A stretch of 64,000 nt of DNA from Geomesophilobacter sediminis (GCF_016458275.1 NZ_JAEMHM010000008.1:124001-188000); one strand, 5' to 3'; positions 26,293-35,242 are shown, counted from the first letter of the stretch. Numbers and translations are program-made. The notes: generated from the letters alone by a model not told the origin.

Positions 26293-26685
26293 ATGTTCGA
26301 CGAAAGGGACGAGCAAAGAAATGAAGGTTTGACGACGGCTACGCTGGCCGGCGCGGGGGAAGGAAAGGTTTCAGAGCCTGGCGCGGCAGCGGTGCAAATT
26401 GATGAGCAGGAGCGTGTGGCGCCGCTTTTTGCCGGCGACGAGGCGCAGCATCTGCATGCCCGCTGGGACGCGATCCAGGGGGCTTTCGTGGACCATCCGC
26501 GCGAGGCCGTTGAAGAGGCGGACAAGCTGGTTGCGGCGACGATGAAGCGTCTGGCGGAGATGTTCTCCGAGGAACGGGCCGGATTGGAAGGTCAATGGGA
26601 TCGGGGCGATGATGTCTCGACCGAGGACTTACGGCAGGCGCTGCGGCGCTACCGGTCCTTTTTCAACCGGCTGCTTAAGATCTGA
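26293..26685 (+). CDS. Hypothetical protein, soluble paralogue of the preceding gene product
   Basis: A 130-residue cytoplasmic protein without the membrane anchor of its neighbour. Residues about 45-130 hold the shared domain (WDAIQGAFVDHPREAVEEAD, then a STEDLRQALRRYRSFF helix). The N-terminal 40 residues are low-complexity (Gly/Ala/Glu-rich). The start is ATG 26293, with AGGT-rich sequence before it. No family function is known to me; the arrangement, anchored protein followed by a soluble copy, hints that they might interact. Confidence 0.7.
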   Translation: MFDERDEQRNEGLTTATLAGAGEGKVSEPGAAAVQIDEQERVAPLFAGDEAQHLHARWDAIQGAFVDHPREAVEEADKLVAATMKRLAEMFSEERAGLEGQWDRGDDVSTEDLRQALRRYRSFFNRLLKI

Positions 26686-27249
26686 ACCGGGGAGGAAGTC
26701 ATATCGCAGAGGACGCCGAGGAAAGGCTTTGTGGAGAAAGGCTTTGGTTGACAGGGATGAACAGGATGAATGGGATGTTTAGCGTACGCTGTGGGAGCGC
26801 CATTCCAGGCTCGATTGATACAACCGGTTATTACCGCCTCCGGCGGATCGCGCCAGGAATGGCGCTCCCACCGGGAAAAGATAGATTTCCTCGAATCTTG
26901 ACAGGGATGTCGCTCCTATAGCACACCAGGGACCACCTCCGTAGGGGCGCAGCAGGCTGCACCCATTCCACCTCCGTTTCATAAGGCAGGATGCACCATC
27001 CTTCCTGTTGCTGTTTAGCGTAAATTTCATGATCCCCTCTCCCTTTGCAACCTCCTCACCCCGACCCTCTCCCGGCGGGAGAGGGTGGTTACGGGCGTCA
27101 GGATGAAGATTGACGCCAATCAGGTTCCTGTTTGGTGAATCCACAGCTCTGTACTCTGGGATTCGGCTGGTGTATGGTAGGGCGGCTGGCACTAGGAGCG
27201 CAACATTGAGACTTGGCGGTTCGTTCTGTAACTGACCGTGGGGCCGGAT
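26686..27249. other. 564-base intergenic region composed of repeats
   Basis: It contains a TTGACAGGGATGAACAGG-type sequence, a full REP-like palindrome (26789-26872), a half-copy of the GACAGGGATGTCGCTCC repeat (26899-26920), and a CCGACCCTCTCCCGG palindrome (27060-27090). I see no gene. Confidence 0.65.
26789..26872. repeat. REP-like palindrome (GTGGGAGCGCC family), full copy
   Basis: Arms TGTGGGAGCGCCATTCCAGG and CCAGGAATGGCGCTCCCAC, with the ACCGCCTCCGGCGG core between. Confidence 0.9.
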
Positions 27250-27864
27250 ATGAAGCTTTACCTTGCTACTTACTGCACCCTGACTGTCTTTGCGTTTGCC
27301 CTGATAGTTATCAATCGGCGTAGCTGCATCCTGCTCCAGCCCGACTATCGGCGCTTCCTGGCGGTGCGATGGAAGGTCGTCACCTTTCTGCTCGGAGCGG
27401 TCGGGACTTCGATCATCGCACCCTACACCGGGGACCCCACCTGGGACTACTACGACGCCTTCTTCATGTCGACCTTCACCTTCCTTTCCGCGCCCTGGGC
27501 CATCGGCATCTTCTGGAAGGCGCTGCGCCGGCAGTGCCGCTGGTGGGAGCTTTACTGCGCCGTTTGCCTCGGGCTTTTCTCGGCCAGTTGGTCCTACGAC
27601 CTCTACATCTTGCTGCGGGACGGCTCCTACACGCCGATGTGGCGGGAGAACCTCTACGCCTCGTCGTTTCTCTACCTCCTGGCCGGGCTTTTCTGGAACC
27701 TGGAATGGCGGACGGGGCGCGGGGCGACCTTCGCCTTTTTCCACGCAGGGTGGCCGAGCGCGCCGGAAAAACACCCCATCGGGCGCATCATCTGGTACAT
27801 CCTGCCGGTGTCCCTTGTGGTTGCCTGGCTGTTCATCGAGTTCGTCATCCGGAATAACGGGTGA
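27250..27864 (+). CDS. Multi-pass membrane protein of unknown function
   Basis: A 204-residue protein with about five hydrophobic helices (LATYCTLTVFAFALIV, WKVVTFLLGAVGTSIIAP, an AFFMSTFTFLSAPWAIGIFW segment, ELYCAVCLGLFSASW, and a C-terminal IIWYILPVSLVVAWLFIEFV). A run of aromatic residues (WDYYDAFF) lies in the first loop. ATG 27250 is used; a GTG at 27238 is in frame and neither has a strong ribosome binding site. It is followed 15 bases later by the DUF167 gene, probably in one transcript. No family recognised. Confidence 0.7.
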   Translation: MKLYLATYCTLTVFAFALIVINRRSCILLQPDYRRFLAVRWKVVTFLLGAVGTSIIAPYTGDPTWDYYDAFFMSTFTFLSAPWAIGIFWKALRRQCRWWELYCAVCLGLFSASWSYDLYILLRDGSYTPMWRENLYASSFLYLLAGLFWNLEWRTGRGATFAFFHAGWPSAPEKHPIGRIIWYILPVSLVVAWLFIEFVIRNNG

Positions 27865-27879
27865 AAGGATATTGCAGCA

Positions 27880-28185
27880 ATGACGAAGAGGCCTTTTTAT
27901 ACCTGGGAGGGAGACACTCTCGTGCTTAACATCCTCGGTACACCCAACGCCAAGCGGGATGCGATCGGCAAGGTGAAGGGGCACCAGCTTTGCGTCAGTG
28001 TGACGGAGTTTCCCCGCGCCGGGCGGGCAACCGACCACATGGTGCGGTTTCTGGCTGAGGAATTCGAGGTGCGGGTTTCGGATATCGAGGTCGTCTTCGG
28101 GCGGATGAACGTGAATAAGCAACTGCGGATCAAGGCGCCGAAACGGTTGCCGGCGGTCATCGGGCAGCAGGAGCTGGGGCGGTAA
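27880..28185 (+). CDS. DUF167 (UPF0235/YggU) family protein
   Basis: A 101-residue protein with the DUF167 pattern: LVLNILGTPNAKRDAIGKVK, a central RATDHMVRFLAEEF helix, and VFGRMNVNKQLRIKAPKRLP where the family has GxxSRxKxv. Small conserved fold of unknown function. The start has AAAGGA at a somewhat long distance (about 11 bases). Confidence 0.8.
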   Translation: MTKRPFYTWEGDTLVLNILGTPNAKRDAIGKVKGHQLCVSVTEFPRAGRATDHMVRFLAEEFEVRVSDIEVVFGRMNVNKQLRIKAPKRLPAVIGQQELGR

Positions 28186-28205
28186 GTGGGGTGTCTTTTG
28201 GGCTG

Positions 28206-28232
28206 AGCGCGCCCGGAATGGCGCTCCCACAG
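28206..28232 (-). repeat. Half copy of the REP-like GTGGGAGCGCC repeat
   Basis: GCGCCCGGAATGGCGCTCCC with CACAG after it. The rest of the gap up to 28469 shows only a promoter-like AT-richer stretch (28380-28440) before panP. Confidence 0.75.
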
Positions 28233-28469
28233 TAGTCATTCGGAGCCTTGGTATTGCCGGCAGGACCGCTCGTTTGCCTTTCGATGCATGGCCCGTTGTG
28301 CAGAGGGGGGGAGCGACGGGGGTGGTCGGAAGACCAGCGCGGGCAACGACATTAGGGAAAATCTATCTCCCCCCCCTTTTTCCTAGATATCTCGGCCTTT
28401 TTCTGTTACATCTCCGTATACACTTTCGCCTCAGGGCTATCCCCGTTTAAAAACGGTGACTTAACTGCC

Positions 28470-30098
28470 ATGCCTAAATCTAGAGAACTTGCCCAGGCCA
28501 ACCTGGAGACCTTGTACCGGATCTTTACCGTTCCCGTGGCCCCCGAATCGACACTCGGGGAGATCGACAAGGCAATCACCGACGACCTCACCGGCTTTCT
28601 GCAGCAGCACATCGTAGCGGTCGAGCGCGACCTGGACGAGATCGAGGGCGATTTCTCCCAGTCCCGCATCCCGGAAGAGCCCACCTACGTTTCCGACTAC
28701 ACCGATTTTCTCAAGGAGAAGCTGGTCTCCCAGTCGGTGCACACCGCCTCGCCCGGCTTCATCGGGCACATGACCTCGGCGCTGCCGTACTTCATGCTCC
28801 CGCTCTCCCGGATTTTGACCGCATTGAACCAGAACCTGGTCAAGGTGGAGACCTCGCGCGCCTTTACGCCCATGGAGCGGCAGGTGCTGGCGATGATCCA
28901 CCGGCTGATCTACGCCCAAAGCGACGAGTTCTACCGCGAGTGGATCCAGAACAACCGCTACGCGCTGGGCGCTTTCTGCTCCGGCGGCACCATCGCCAAC
29001 GTCACCGCGCTCTGGGCGGCGCGCAACCGACTCTGCGGGCCGTCGGGCGACTTCAAGGGGATCGCGCGGGAAGGGCTGGTCAAGGCGCTTCGGCACCTGG
29101 ACTGCCAGGGGCTCGCCGTCCTGGTCTCCCGGCGCGGGCACTACTCGCTGGGCAAGGCGGCCGACGTCCTGGGGATTGGGCGGGATAACCTGATCGCGGT
29201 CGATACCGACGGGAACAACCGGATCGACCTGGTCCGGCTTCGGGAACAGTGCGCGCGGCTGAAAGGGGAGGGAATCCGTCCGTTGGCGATCATCGGCATC
29301 GGGGGGACCACCGAGACCGGCAACGTGGACCCGCTGGAGGCTCTGGCCGATCTGGCCGGGGAGCTTGGCTGCCATTTCCATGTGGATGCCGCCTGGGGCG
29401 GGCCGACCCTTTTCTCCGACCGCTACCGCGGTCTGCTGCGGGGGATCGAGAGGGCGGACTCGGTAACCATCGACGCGCACAAGCAGCTCTACGTCCCGAT
29501 GGGGGCGGGGATGGTCCTGTTCAAGGACCCGGCCACGCTTTCCTCCATCGAGCACCATGCCGCCTATATCATCCGCCGCGGGTCCCGGGACCTGGGGAGC
29601 CGCACCCTGGAAGGTTCGCGCCCCGGGATGGCGATGCTGGTGCACGCCGGGCTCTCCATCATCGGCCGCAAGGGATACGAACTTCTCATCAACCAAGGGA
29701 TTGAGCGCGCCCGCCGTTTCGCCCGGCTCATCGACGCCCATTCCGAATTTGAACTGGTGTCGGAGCCCGAGCTCAACATCCTTACCTACCGCTACCTCCC
29801 GAGCTGGGCGCAGCAGGTGCTGGCGGAAGCCGTGCCGGAGCGCCGGGCGCAGATCAACGAGATCCTGGACAAGGTCATCGAGACCATGCAGAAGCGGCAG
29901 CGCGAGGCGGGGAAAACGTTCGTTTCCCGCACCCGGCTCGCCCCGGGGCGCTACGGCGGCGACACCATCACGGTCTTCCGGGTGGTCCTGGCGAACCCGT
30001 TGACCACCGACGACATCCTCTCCGCAGTGCTGGAAGAAGAGTGCGAAATCGCCTCGCAGCCGGATATTCAGGCCATGCTGGAGCAGATCAAGGGGTAG
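28470..30098 (+). CDS. panP: Pyridoxal-phosphate aspartate 1-decarboxylase, PanP type
   Basis: A 542-residue group II PLP decarboxylase. The cofactor lysine is Lys338 in TIDAHKQLYVPMGAG, the PLP-pyridine Asp is in FHVDAAWGGP (about 303-312), and the substrate region has SPGFIGHMTSALPYFMLPL near the N-terminus. The architecture and length match the PanP family, which makes beta-alanine from aspartate for pantothenate and CoA synthesis in bacteria that lack PanD; related proteins act on glutamate. The choice between the two activities is by family resemblance. It is a monocistronic gene; the start codon ATG 28470 has no strong Shine-Dalgarno. Confidence 0.85.
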   Translation: MPKSRELAQANLETLYRIFTVPVAPESTLGEIDKAITDDLTGFLQQHIVAVERDLDEIEGDFSQSRIPEEPTYVSDYTDFLKEKLVSQSVHTASPGFIGHMTSALPYFMLPLSRILTALNQNLVKVETSRAFTPMERQVLAMIHRLIYAQSDEFYREWIQNNRYALGAFCSGGTIANVTALWAARNRLCGPSGDFKGIAREGLVKALRHLDCQGLAVLVSRRGHYSLGKAADVLGIGRDNLIAVDTDGNNRIDLVRLREQCARLKGEGIRPLAIIGIGGTTETGNVDPLEALADLAGELGCHFHVDAAWGGPTLFSDRYRGLLRGIERADSVTIDAHKQLYVPMGAGMVLFKDPATLSSIEHHAAYIIRRGSRDLGSRTLEGSRPGMAMLVHAGLSIIGRKGYELLINQGIERARRFARLIDAHSEFELVSEPELNILTYRYLPSWAQQVLAEAVPERRAQINEILDKVIETMQKRQREAGKTFVSRTRLAPGRYGGDTITVFRVVLANPLTTDDILSAVLEEECEIASQPDIQAMLEQIKG

Positions 30099-30498
30099 AT
30101 TGGTGCCACGTTGGCACCGAGATCTGGAAAAAAGACAAGCGCCACAGAGGCGCAGGGATCATGGTGAAAAAAGGAGGCAGGTAACCCCCTCATTTCTCGA
30201 TGACTTCTGTACCTGTGTGGCGTTTTGCTGTGATTGCCTTTGACTTTGCGAAGGCTCTCTATTACTTTCTTCGGTTGCTGCGGATACCTGCCCGAGGCCC
30301 AAACCGGTTCGGCTCTGCCACGTGGGGCATACGGGTGCCCGCCTGCAGCGTTGACGGATCGGGCGGGACCTATTCTGTAGGAGCGCCTTTCCAGGCGCGA
30401 TCCGCCGAAGGCGGTGAGAATGGGTGTGGTTAATCGCCTGAAAAGGCGCTCCCACCGGGTAGTCCGCCGAAAAATATCAAATCACTGACAGGAGTAGT
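30099..30498. other. 400-base intergenic region
   Basis: A GGTGCCACGTTGGCACC palindrome follows the panP stop (30102-30118) and a REP-like palindrome ends the stretch. The middle 200 bases show no gene or motif that I recognise. Confidence 0.55.
30376..30454. repeat. REP-like palindrome (GTGGGAGCGCC family), variant full copy
   Basis: TGTAGGAGCGCCTTTCCAGG faces CCTGAAAAGGCGCTCCCAC around the CCGCCGAAGGCGG core. The arms have diverged slightly from the other copies (GTAGG instead of GTGGG). Confidence 0.85.
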
Positions 30499-30837
30499 AT
30501 GAGCACGTTGCCCAAATGCCCGAAGTGCAGTTCGGAATACACCTATGAAGACGGGGAGATGTACGTCTGCCCGGAGTGCGCCCACGAATGGCCGATCGCT
30601 GCGGCGGAAAGTAGCGAGGAGAGTCGGGTCATCCGCGACGCGTTCGGCAACGTCCTCAACGACGGCGACTCGGTAACGGTGATCAAGGATCTGAAGATCA
30701 AAGGTTCTTCGTTGGTAGTAAAGGTAGGCACCAAGGTAAGGAACATCCGCCTCATCGACGGGGATCACGACATAGATTGCAAGATCGACGGCATCGGCGC
30801 GATGCAGCTGAAGTCGGAGTTCGTGAAAAAGGCGTAA
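30499..30837 (+). CDS. yjdM: YjdM (PhnA-like) zinc-ribbon protein
   Basis: A 112-residue protein: an N-terminal zinc ribbon with [21 protein letters not shown] (four Cys) followed by the PhnA core, [27 protein letters not shown] and [20 protein letters not shown]. This matches YjdM, historically called PhnA but not a phosphonoacetate hydrolase; its role is unclear. AGGAG precedes the ATG. No phosphonate genes are nearby. Confidence 0.93.
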   Translation: MSTLPKCPKCSSEYTYEDGEMYVCPECAHEWPIAAAESSEESRVIRDAFGNVLNDGDSVTVIKDLKIKGSSLVVKVGTKVRNIRLIDGDHDIDCKIDGIGAMQLKSEFVKKA

Positions 30838-30906
30838 ATTCAAGGTGGGAGGGTGTGGGCAGTTCCTTGTAGGAACCGGTCTTTGCTGCGCACCTAAGCC
30901 CGAAAA

Positions 30907-31014
30907 GTCCCCCTTTGGCAAAGGGGGATTGAGGGGGATTTGAGGTCCTGACCCAAGGGGTTAACAAAGACATCAGAACCAAATCCCCCCAGCTCTCCTT
31001 TGATAAAGGGGGGA
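30907..31014. repeat. Pair of facing CCCCCTTTGG...AAAGGGGG repeats
   Basis: Bases 30907-30941 (CCCCCTTTGGCAAAGGGGG then ATTGAGGGGGATTT) and 30981-31014 (AAATCCCCCCAGCTCTCC then TTTGATAAAGGGGGGAG) are inverted copies of one sequence. A related CCCCCTGTCCC sequence is at 11794-11831. Confidence 0.7.
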
Positions 31015-31051
31015 GATAAAGTTGGCTCTTACCCCCGCTATCGAGGTGTTC

Positions 31052-31077
31052 TATCGCGACAGGAATGTCGCTCCTAC
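31052..31077. repeat. ATCGCGACAGGAATGTCGCTCC repeat
   Basis: A small imperfect palindrome (GCGACAGGAATGTCGC). Other copies: 33021-33045 and 51620-51646, with degenerate ones near 26899 and 32848. Confidence 0.75.
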
Positions 31078-31103
31078 ACCTGCGGGATAGGGCCGTCGCG
31101 CCT

Positions 31104-31586
31104 TCAGCAAAGGTCCACAATTTCATACTCGATCCGCTTGGCGCCCGTGGCGATGTCGGCGGTGTCGCCCACGGATTTGCCGAGGAGTTCCTTGCCTAAA
31201 GGCGAGGTGGGGGTGATGACCATGATCTCCCTGCCGTCGTGGCAGATCTTTCGCCCGCCTTCGACCGGGCCGATAAAGACCGACCTGCTGGAGCCGTTGT
31301 CGGCTTCGAGCGTTACCAGCGAAGCCAGCTTGACGACTTCGCTTTCGGTTGCGACGGCCAGCTGCCGGTAGATGTTGATCGACTCGCGGATCTCCTGGGC
31401 ACGGTTTGCCTGCCCTTGGGCGACGTACGAGGATTCCAGCGCCAAGGTGTCGTACTTGTTGTCCGGCTGGCATTCTTCGTGGGTCGCCGCCGCGTGGGCG
31501 GATTTTGCCGCGCGCAGGAACAGGTCCAGGTCGGCACTCAGCTGGTCGATGATATCTTGTACGATTTCTGCTTTGGTGATCGTCAT
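31104..31586 (-). CDS. GreA/GreB family transcription elongation factor
   Basis: A 160-residue protein with the two-part Gre layout: an N-terminal coiled coil (about 5-80; SAHAAATHEECQPDNKYDTL carries acidic residues near the tip) and a C-terminal FKBP-like domain with GREIMVITPTSPLGKELLGK followed by VGDTAD. Gre factors stimulate cleavage of backtracked RNA in RNA polymerase. The sequence is divergent from standard GreA (the C-terminal domain is the clearest), so it may be a Rnk- or GreB-like specialised member. The ATG at 31586 has no strong ribosome binding site. Confidence 0.75.
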   Translation of the reverse strand: MTITKAEIVQDIIDQLSADLDLFLRAAKSAHAAATHEECQPDNKYDTLALESSYVAQGQANRAQEIRESINIYRQLAVATESEVVKLASLVTLEADNGSSRSVFIGPVEGGRKICHDGREIMVITPTSPLGKELLGKSVGDTADIATGAKRIEYEIVDLC

Positions 31587-31774
31587 GTGGTGAAAATGCT
31601 CCGCTGTCCTTGGATGGTGGGGCTGGGGGGATCGGTTCAGCCCGAGCCGCCCAGAATACCACATCTGCCGATCCAAGGAAACCTTCCCTGACAGCTGACG
31701 TTTTCTGGCTCCAGCCCTGCGTGCTGGCAAGGCACGCGCTGCAAATCGACCGGTACCGTTGAAAAGGAGGACCC

Positions 31775-32287
31775 ATGGCAAAAACACCGCACAAGGTTGC
31801 GCGCAAGCAATACAACTCGAAACTCTGCTTCATCTGCGGGTTGCAGAACAACTCGGGACTCAAGGCTTCTTTTTACGAGACGGAGGCTGGCGAGCTGATC
31901 GCCACCTTTTATCCGACCGAGGAACACCAGAGCTACCCGGGGCGGCTGCACGGCGGGATCGCTTCCGCCATCCTAGACGAGACCATCGGCCGGGCCATCC
32001 TGATCGGGAGCGAAGAAGACATCTGGGGAGTGACGACGGAGCTGACCCTGCGCTATTTGAAGCCGGTTCCGCTTGATCGCCAGGTACGCGTGATCGCCAG
32101 GATCACCAGCCAGAACCGGCGCTTCTTCGAAGGAACCGGGGAGATCGTACTGGAAAACGGCGAGGTCGCGGTCACCGCTTCGGGAAAATACCTGAAGGCC
32201 AAGATCGACAGTGTCGACTTCGATACCGAAGTGAACCAATGGAAGGTTGTCCCGGAGCCGAGCGATCCGGAAGTCATCGAGCTATAA
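31775..32287 (+). CDS. Hotdog-fold PaaI-type thioesterase
   Basis: A 170-residue protein with a hotdog fold: GRLHGGIASAILDETIGRAI supplies the HGG motif and the acidic helix residue used by PaaI-type acyl-CoA thioesterases. A strand GVTTELTLRYLKPVPLDR follows. An N-terminal segment with two cysteines (KLCFICGLQNNSGL) is typical of a subgroup of these enzymes. The ATG is preceded by AAAAGGAGGA. The substrate cannot be told from the sequence. It diverges from the GreA-like gene. Confidence 0.85.
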   Translation: MAKTPHKVARKQYNSKLCFICGLQNNSGLKASFYETEAGELIATFYPTEEHQSYPGRLHGGIASAILDETIGRAILIGSEEDIWGVTTELTLRYLKPVPLDRQVRVIARITSQNRRFFEGTGEIVLENGEVAVTASGKYLKAKIDSVDFDTEVNQWKVVPEPSDPEVIEL

Positions 32288-32344
32288 AAAGCAGGGGGCG
32301 GAGGCTTTTTCACCACCGCCTGGATGGCTGACAAGGAGTCTTCA

Positions 32345-32683
32345 ATGAAAGTGCCCCTGGTTACGTTAGCTCTGGTCATGGCAGTGTTGGTCGGCCCGGT
32401 TCGCGCGGAGGATTCCCGGAACGCCTTCTGTGAGAAGGCCTGCAAGCAAGCGGCCGATTACTATTGGGACGTTCTTTCGCTCAACACGTCGGGAACTCCC
32501 AAAGACGCAGACATCAAGCGGATCCGCGCGAAATATGACCTGGTTCCCGACGTGCTGGCTGTCAGCATCGCGGAACGGGCTGCGTTGGTTTACCAGCAGT
32601 TCGGTCGCGAGGTCCTCAACTACAAGGAGGAGATGAACGCCGAGATCGTCGGCATCTGTTCCGAATCCTGCAAGGAAGATTGA
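32345..32683 (+). CDS. Small secreted four-cysteine protein
   Basis: A signal peptide (1-19, cleaved near VRAED) precedes about 93 mature residues with paired cysteines at both ends (FCEKACKQAADYYWD near the start, ICSESCKED at the end), which may form two disulfides or a metal site. AAGGAG stands before ATG 32345. It lies 57 bases after the thioesterase gene. No family recognised. Confidence 0.7.
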   Translation: MKVPLVTLALVMAVLVGPVRAEDSRNAFCEKACKQAADYYWDVLSLNTSGTPKDADIKRIRAKYDLVPDVLAVSIAERAALVYQQFGREVLNYKEEMNAEIVGICSESCKED

Positions 32684-32901
32684 ATCTTCATTTGAGCTGA
32701 ACCGCCTCCCCCAGATTTTGCCCTCTGCGCTATTCACCAGCCGAGTTCCATCACGAAGACATACCGGCCCGACTTTTTTTCCTGCCAGCGGGTATCCCGT
32801 GACGTTCAGGGCGTGCTTTTCCTCCTTTCACTCCTGCCACTTGTCAGCGGGTGATCAGGACAGGAACGCCGCTCCTTGTATAAGGGCGGAAGTGGCCTTT
32901 T

Positions 32902-32986
32902 CTGTGGGAGCGCCTTTCCTGGCGCGATCCGCCGGAGGCGGTGAGTTCGGTTGTTGTTATTCGCGCCTGGAAAGGCGCTCCCACAG
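32902..32986. repeat. REP-like palindrome (GTGGGAGCGCC family), full copy
   Basis: CTGTGGGAGCGCCTTTCC pairs with GGAAAGGCGCTCCCACAG; the core is CCGCCGGAGGCGG. Confidence 0.92.
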
Positions 32987-33102
32987 GTTGGCGCTACCTT
33001 GCCTTCTTAACGCAGATGGGATCGCGACAGGAATGTCGTTCCAGGACTGGCCTGCGGCAAGCTGATCGGGACCTTGGAACGGGCCTAGTTGAGCGGGGGG
33101 GG

Positions 33103-33148
33103 GGAAGATAATGGGGGTGCTCCTGGTGAGGGGCACCCCCTTTTATCT
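33103..33148. terminator. Long hairpin, probable rho-independent terminator
   Basis: GAAGATAA-GGGGGTGC pairs with GCACCCCC-TTATCTTC around a 12-base loop, with a TTTT run inside the right arm. It lies 420 bases after the nearest plus-strand gene, so what it terminates is unclear. Confidence 0.65.
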
Positions 33149-33241
33149 TCGGAAAATCCCTGTCTCAAGCCGGGAGCTCATGCGGTAGAATGGTCACTTC
33201 TATTTCGGGCTCGGCAATCGTCCAGGGAAAGGGGAAACGAG

Positions 33242-33880
33242 ATGACCGCAATAACGACGCTTTTTCTCGATATCGGGGGAGTCCTTTTAACCAACGGGTG
33301 GGACCGCAAGGCCAGGCGGTCTGCGGCTCAGAAGTTCGTGCTCGACTACGAGGAAATGAACGAGAGGCACCATCTTACCTTCGACACCTATGAGGCCGGC
33401 AAGCTGTCGCTGGAGGAATACCTGGACCGGGTGGTGTTTTACGAGGAGCGATCGTTTTCCCGGGAGCAGTTCCGGCAGTTCATGTTCGCCCAGTCGCAAC
33501 CCATTCCGGAGATGATCGATCTGGTCGTCGGGCTCAAGCCCCGCTACGGGCTGAAGGTGGCGGCGGTCCACAACGAGGGGCGGGAACTGAACAGCCACCG
33601 GATTCAGTCTTTCAACCTCGGCAGCTTCATCGATTTTTTCATCTCCTCTTGTTTCGTCCACTTCCGCAAACCCGATGCCGATATCTTCCGGGTAGCTCTC
33701 GATGTGGCGCAGGTGGCGCCGGAGCAAGTTATGTACATCGAGGACCGGCCCATGTTCGTCGATATCGCTCGCGGCCTGGGGATCAATGCCATCTTGCATC
33801 TTGGAGTGGAAACAACGCGGCGGGAGCTGGAGGAGTTCGGCTTGGTACTGACACCATCGTCACCCCCTCCTTCTTCTTAA
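33242..33880 (+). CDS. HAD superfamily protein with atypical catalytic motifs
   Basis: A 212-residue HAD-fold protein. Motif I is FLDIGGVLLTNGW: the nucleophilic Asp is present but the second Asp of DxD is replaced by Gly. Motif II, normally (S/T)N, reads AAVHNEGREL, with His in place of Ser/Thr. Motif III Lys (HFRKPDADIF) and the motif IV acid (MYIEDRPMFVDIA) are kept. It may therefore not be a normal phosphatase. The ATG is at 33242 with a GGGGAAA-type ribosome binding site. It stands alone. Confidence 0.82.
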   Translation: MTAITTLFLDIGGVLLTNGWDRKARRSAAQKFVLDYEEMNERHHLTFDTYEAGKLSLEEYLDRVVFYEERSFSREQFRQFMFAQSQPIPEMIDLVVGLKPRYGLKVAAVHNEGRELNSHRIQSFNLGSFIDFFISSCFVHFRKPDADIFRVALDVAQVAPEQVMYIEDRPMFVDIARGLGINAILHLGVETTRRELEEFGLVLTPSSPPPSS

Positions 33881-34038
33881 GGGTGACGCTTCGGTGCGGG
33901 GGAGCCGGTCCTGGTGTGGGGTTTGCCGGAGAGGGGGGGGCGGGCGCAGCTTGCTGCGCCCCTAGGTAGCAAGTTCAGCTGCGGCGAGGTTGGGCAGCTC
34001 AATCTGCTGTTGAACTTCATCAGTGGCGTGCCCATGGT

Positions 34039-34953
34039 TCATTGATCATTGTTCTTCAGGCATTCTTTCTTGAAGGTCTGGCGTACGTGCTGGATCATCT
34101 GGGTTTCGGTTTCGTACTTAATTTTCTTTCGGGTCCGGTGTTTTGTTGAGGCATCGGACGGATGCTGGGGGGTGAGAGGAATGCTGAAGACCCGAGGCGT
34201 AGCGGCGGTTCCTCCCACATCCTCCCAGAACCTGTCGTAATTGAAAAAACTGCAGGTATGGCAAAGCTTTTGGCGGCAAAAGGCGAGTTGGTCGACGGTA
34301 CGGACTCCGGCGAGGGTGCTGACCTGAAGCGCCTGGGCGACGCCTCGGGCGGAGGCAAGCAAAACCTCTTGGGGCCGGAGTCCGTTGAAAGCCTTGGTTG
34401 CCGAATGGACCGATTCCAGCGCATTGCGTGCTCCCTGGAGCCGCGAGATGTAGAGGGCCTGGCGACCCGGTAGCGCAACGATCCTGGACGGAACGAAGGC
34501 GAACGCCAACGCATAGAAGGGGGTGTCGTTCTCCTTCAGGATCAGGGAAAGTTCTCCTTCGAAGATGATCGCATCCAGCTCTATGCAGATCCGGTAAAGA
34601 CTCTGCTCGCAGGCGTGTTCCCACAAAACGATTTCATCTTCAGTGATCCGGGCGACGAACTCGGGCAGAAAGTGATGCTTGAGAAAGTAATAGTGGTTCA
34701 AGAAGATGCGCAGACGTTCACCCTTGTTGAAAGAGAGGGCCAGGTAATTGAACTTGAGCTTGGAAATTTCCTGGGGATAGAGTTGGCAAATCGCGCGGAA
34801 GCGGCTGTTGGCGAAAATGACTTTGAAAACGAGTCCCCAGGCGGCATCGAAGATCAATCTTCCGAGCAAGCGAAGCCGGTCGGTGATATAGCGGGCTGGT
34901 CCATGTTTGATGATTCGGTGGCGTTCCCTGGTCAGACGATGGGTGAGCTTCAT
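34039..34953 (-). CDS. DUF535 (VirK/YbjX family) protein
   Basis: A 304-residue protein that matches DUF535: LNHYYFLKHHFLPEFVARI, then LEGELSLIL-type strands (IIFEGELSLILKENDTPFYA), ALPGRQALYISRLQGARNAL and RTVDQLAFCRQ, followed by FFNYDRFWEDVGG near the C-terminus. VirK/YbjX proteins are linked to virulence or resistance to antimicrobial peptides in enterobacteria, but no biochemical activity is known. ATG 34953 has GGGGAG. Its slightly lower GC content compared with neighbours could mean transfer. A palindrome GGGCGCAGCTTGCTGCGCCC (33943-33962) lies downstream. Confidence 0.85.
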   Translation of the reverse strand: MKLTHRLTRERHRIIKHGPARYITDRLRLLGRLIFDAAWGLVFKVIFANSRFRAICQLYPQEISKLKFNYLALSFNKGERLRIFLNHYYFLKHHFLPEFVARITEDEIVLWEHACEQSLYRICIELDAIIFEGELSLILKENDTPFYALAFAFVPSRIVALPGRQALYISRLQGARNALESVHSATKAFNGLRPQEVLLASARGVAQALQVSTLAGVRTVDQLAFCRQKLCHTCSFFNYDRFWEDVGGTAATPRVFSIPLTPQHPSDASTKHRTRKKIKYETETQMIQHVRQTFKKECLKNNDQ

Positions 34954-35159
34954 GGTGGTCTCCCCGTAAACGCAATTTCGAGGGGGGGCTTGCGAGGGTA
35001 GGAGCGTTCCCTGGACCAGTGCCGGATCTCCGAATGGGGCGGCAACCGGGTGGGAAAGGATGAATTCTACCAGAGATTGGCGGGCGTAAAGTAGGAGGCG
35101 TGATGTCAGGCGAGGGGGCAATCGGCAGTGTTGTTGCCGGGAAGGAGTCAGTGGAAAAG

Positions 35160-35184
35160 GCAGCTCAGCGGGCTGCTTTTTTTA
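35160..35184. terminator. Rho-independent terminator between parDE and the DUF535 gene
   Basis: GCAGC (35160-35164) pairs with GCTGC (35172-35176), followed by TTTTTTT. The complementary strand has CCTTTTCC after the stem, so it could also stop the parDE transcript. Confidence 0.6.
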
Positions 35185-35242
35185 TCTGTAGATATTGCGT
35201 GACACCACCTGTCATAACGCCGAAACGCTTGCATGAGTGGTG

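Larger units (their letters stand above)
32684..33241. other. 558-base intergenic region with repeats
   Basis: Contains one full REP-like palindrome (32902-32986), one GCGACAGGAATGTCG repeat (33021-33045) and a long terminator-like hairpin (33103-33148). No gene seen. Confidence 0.65.
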
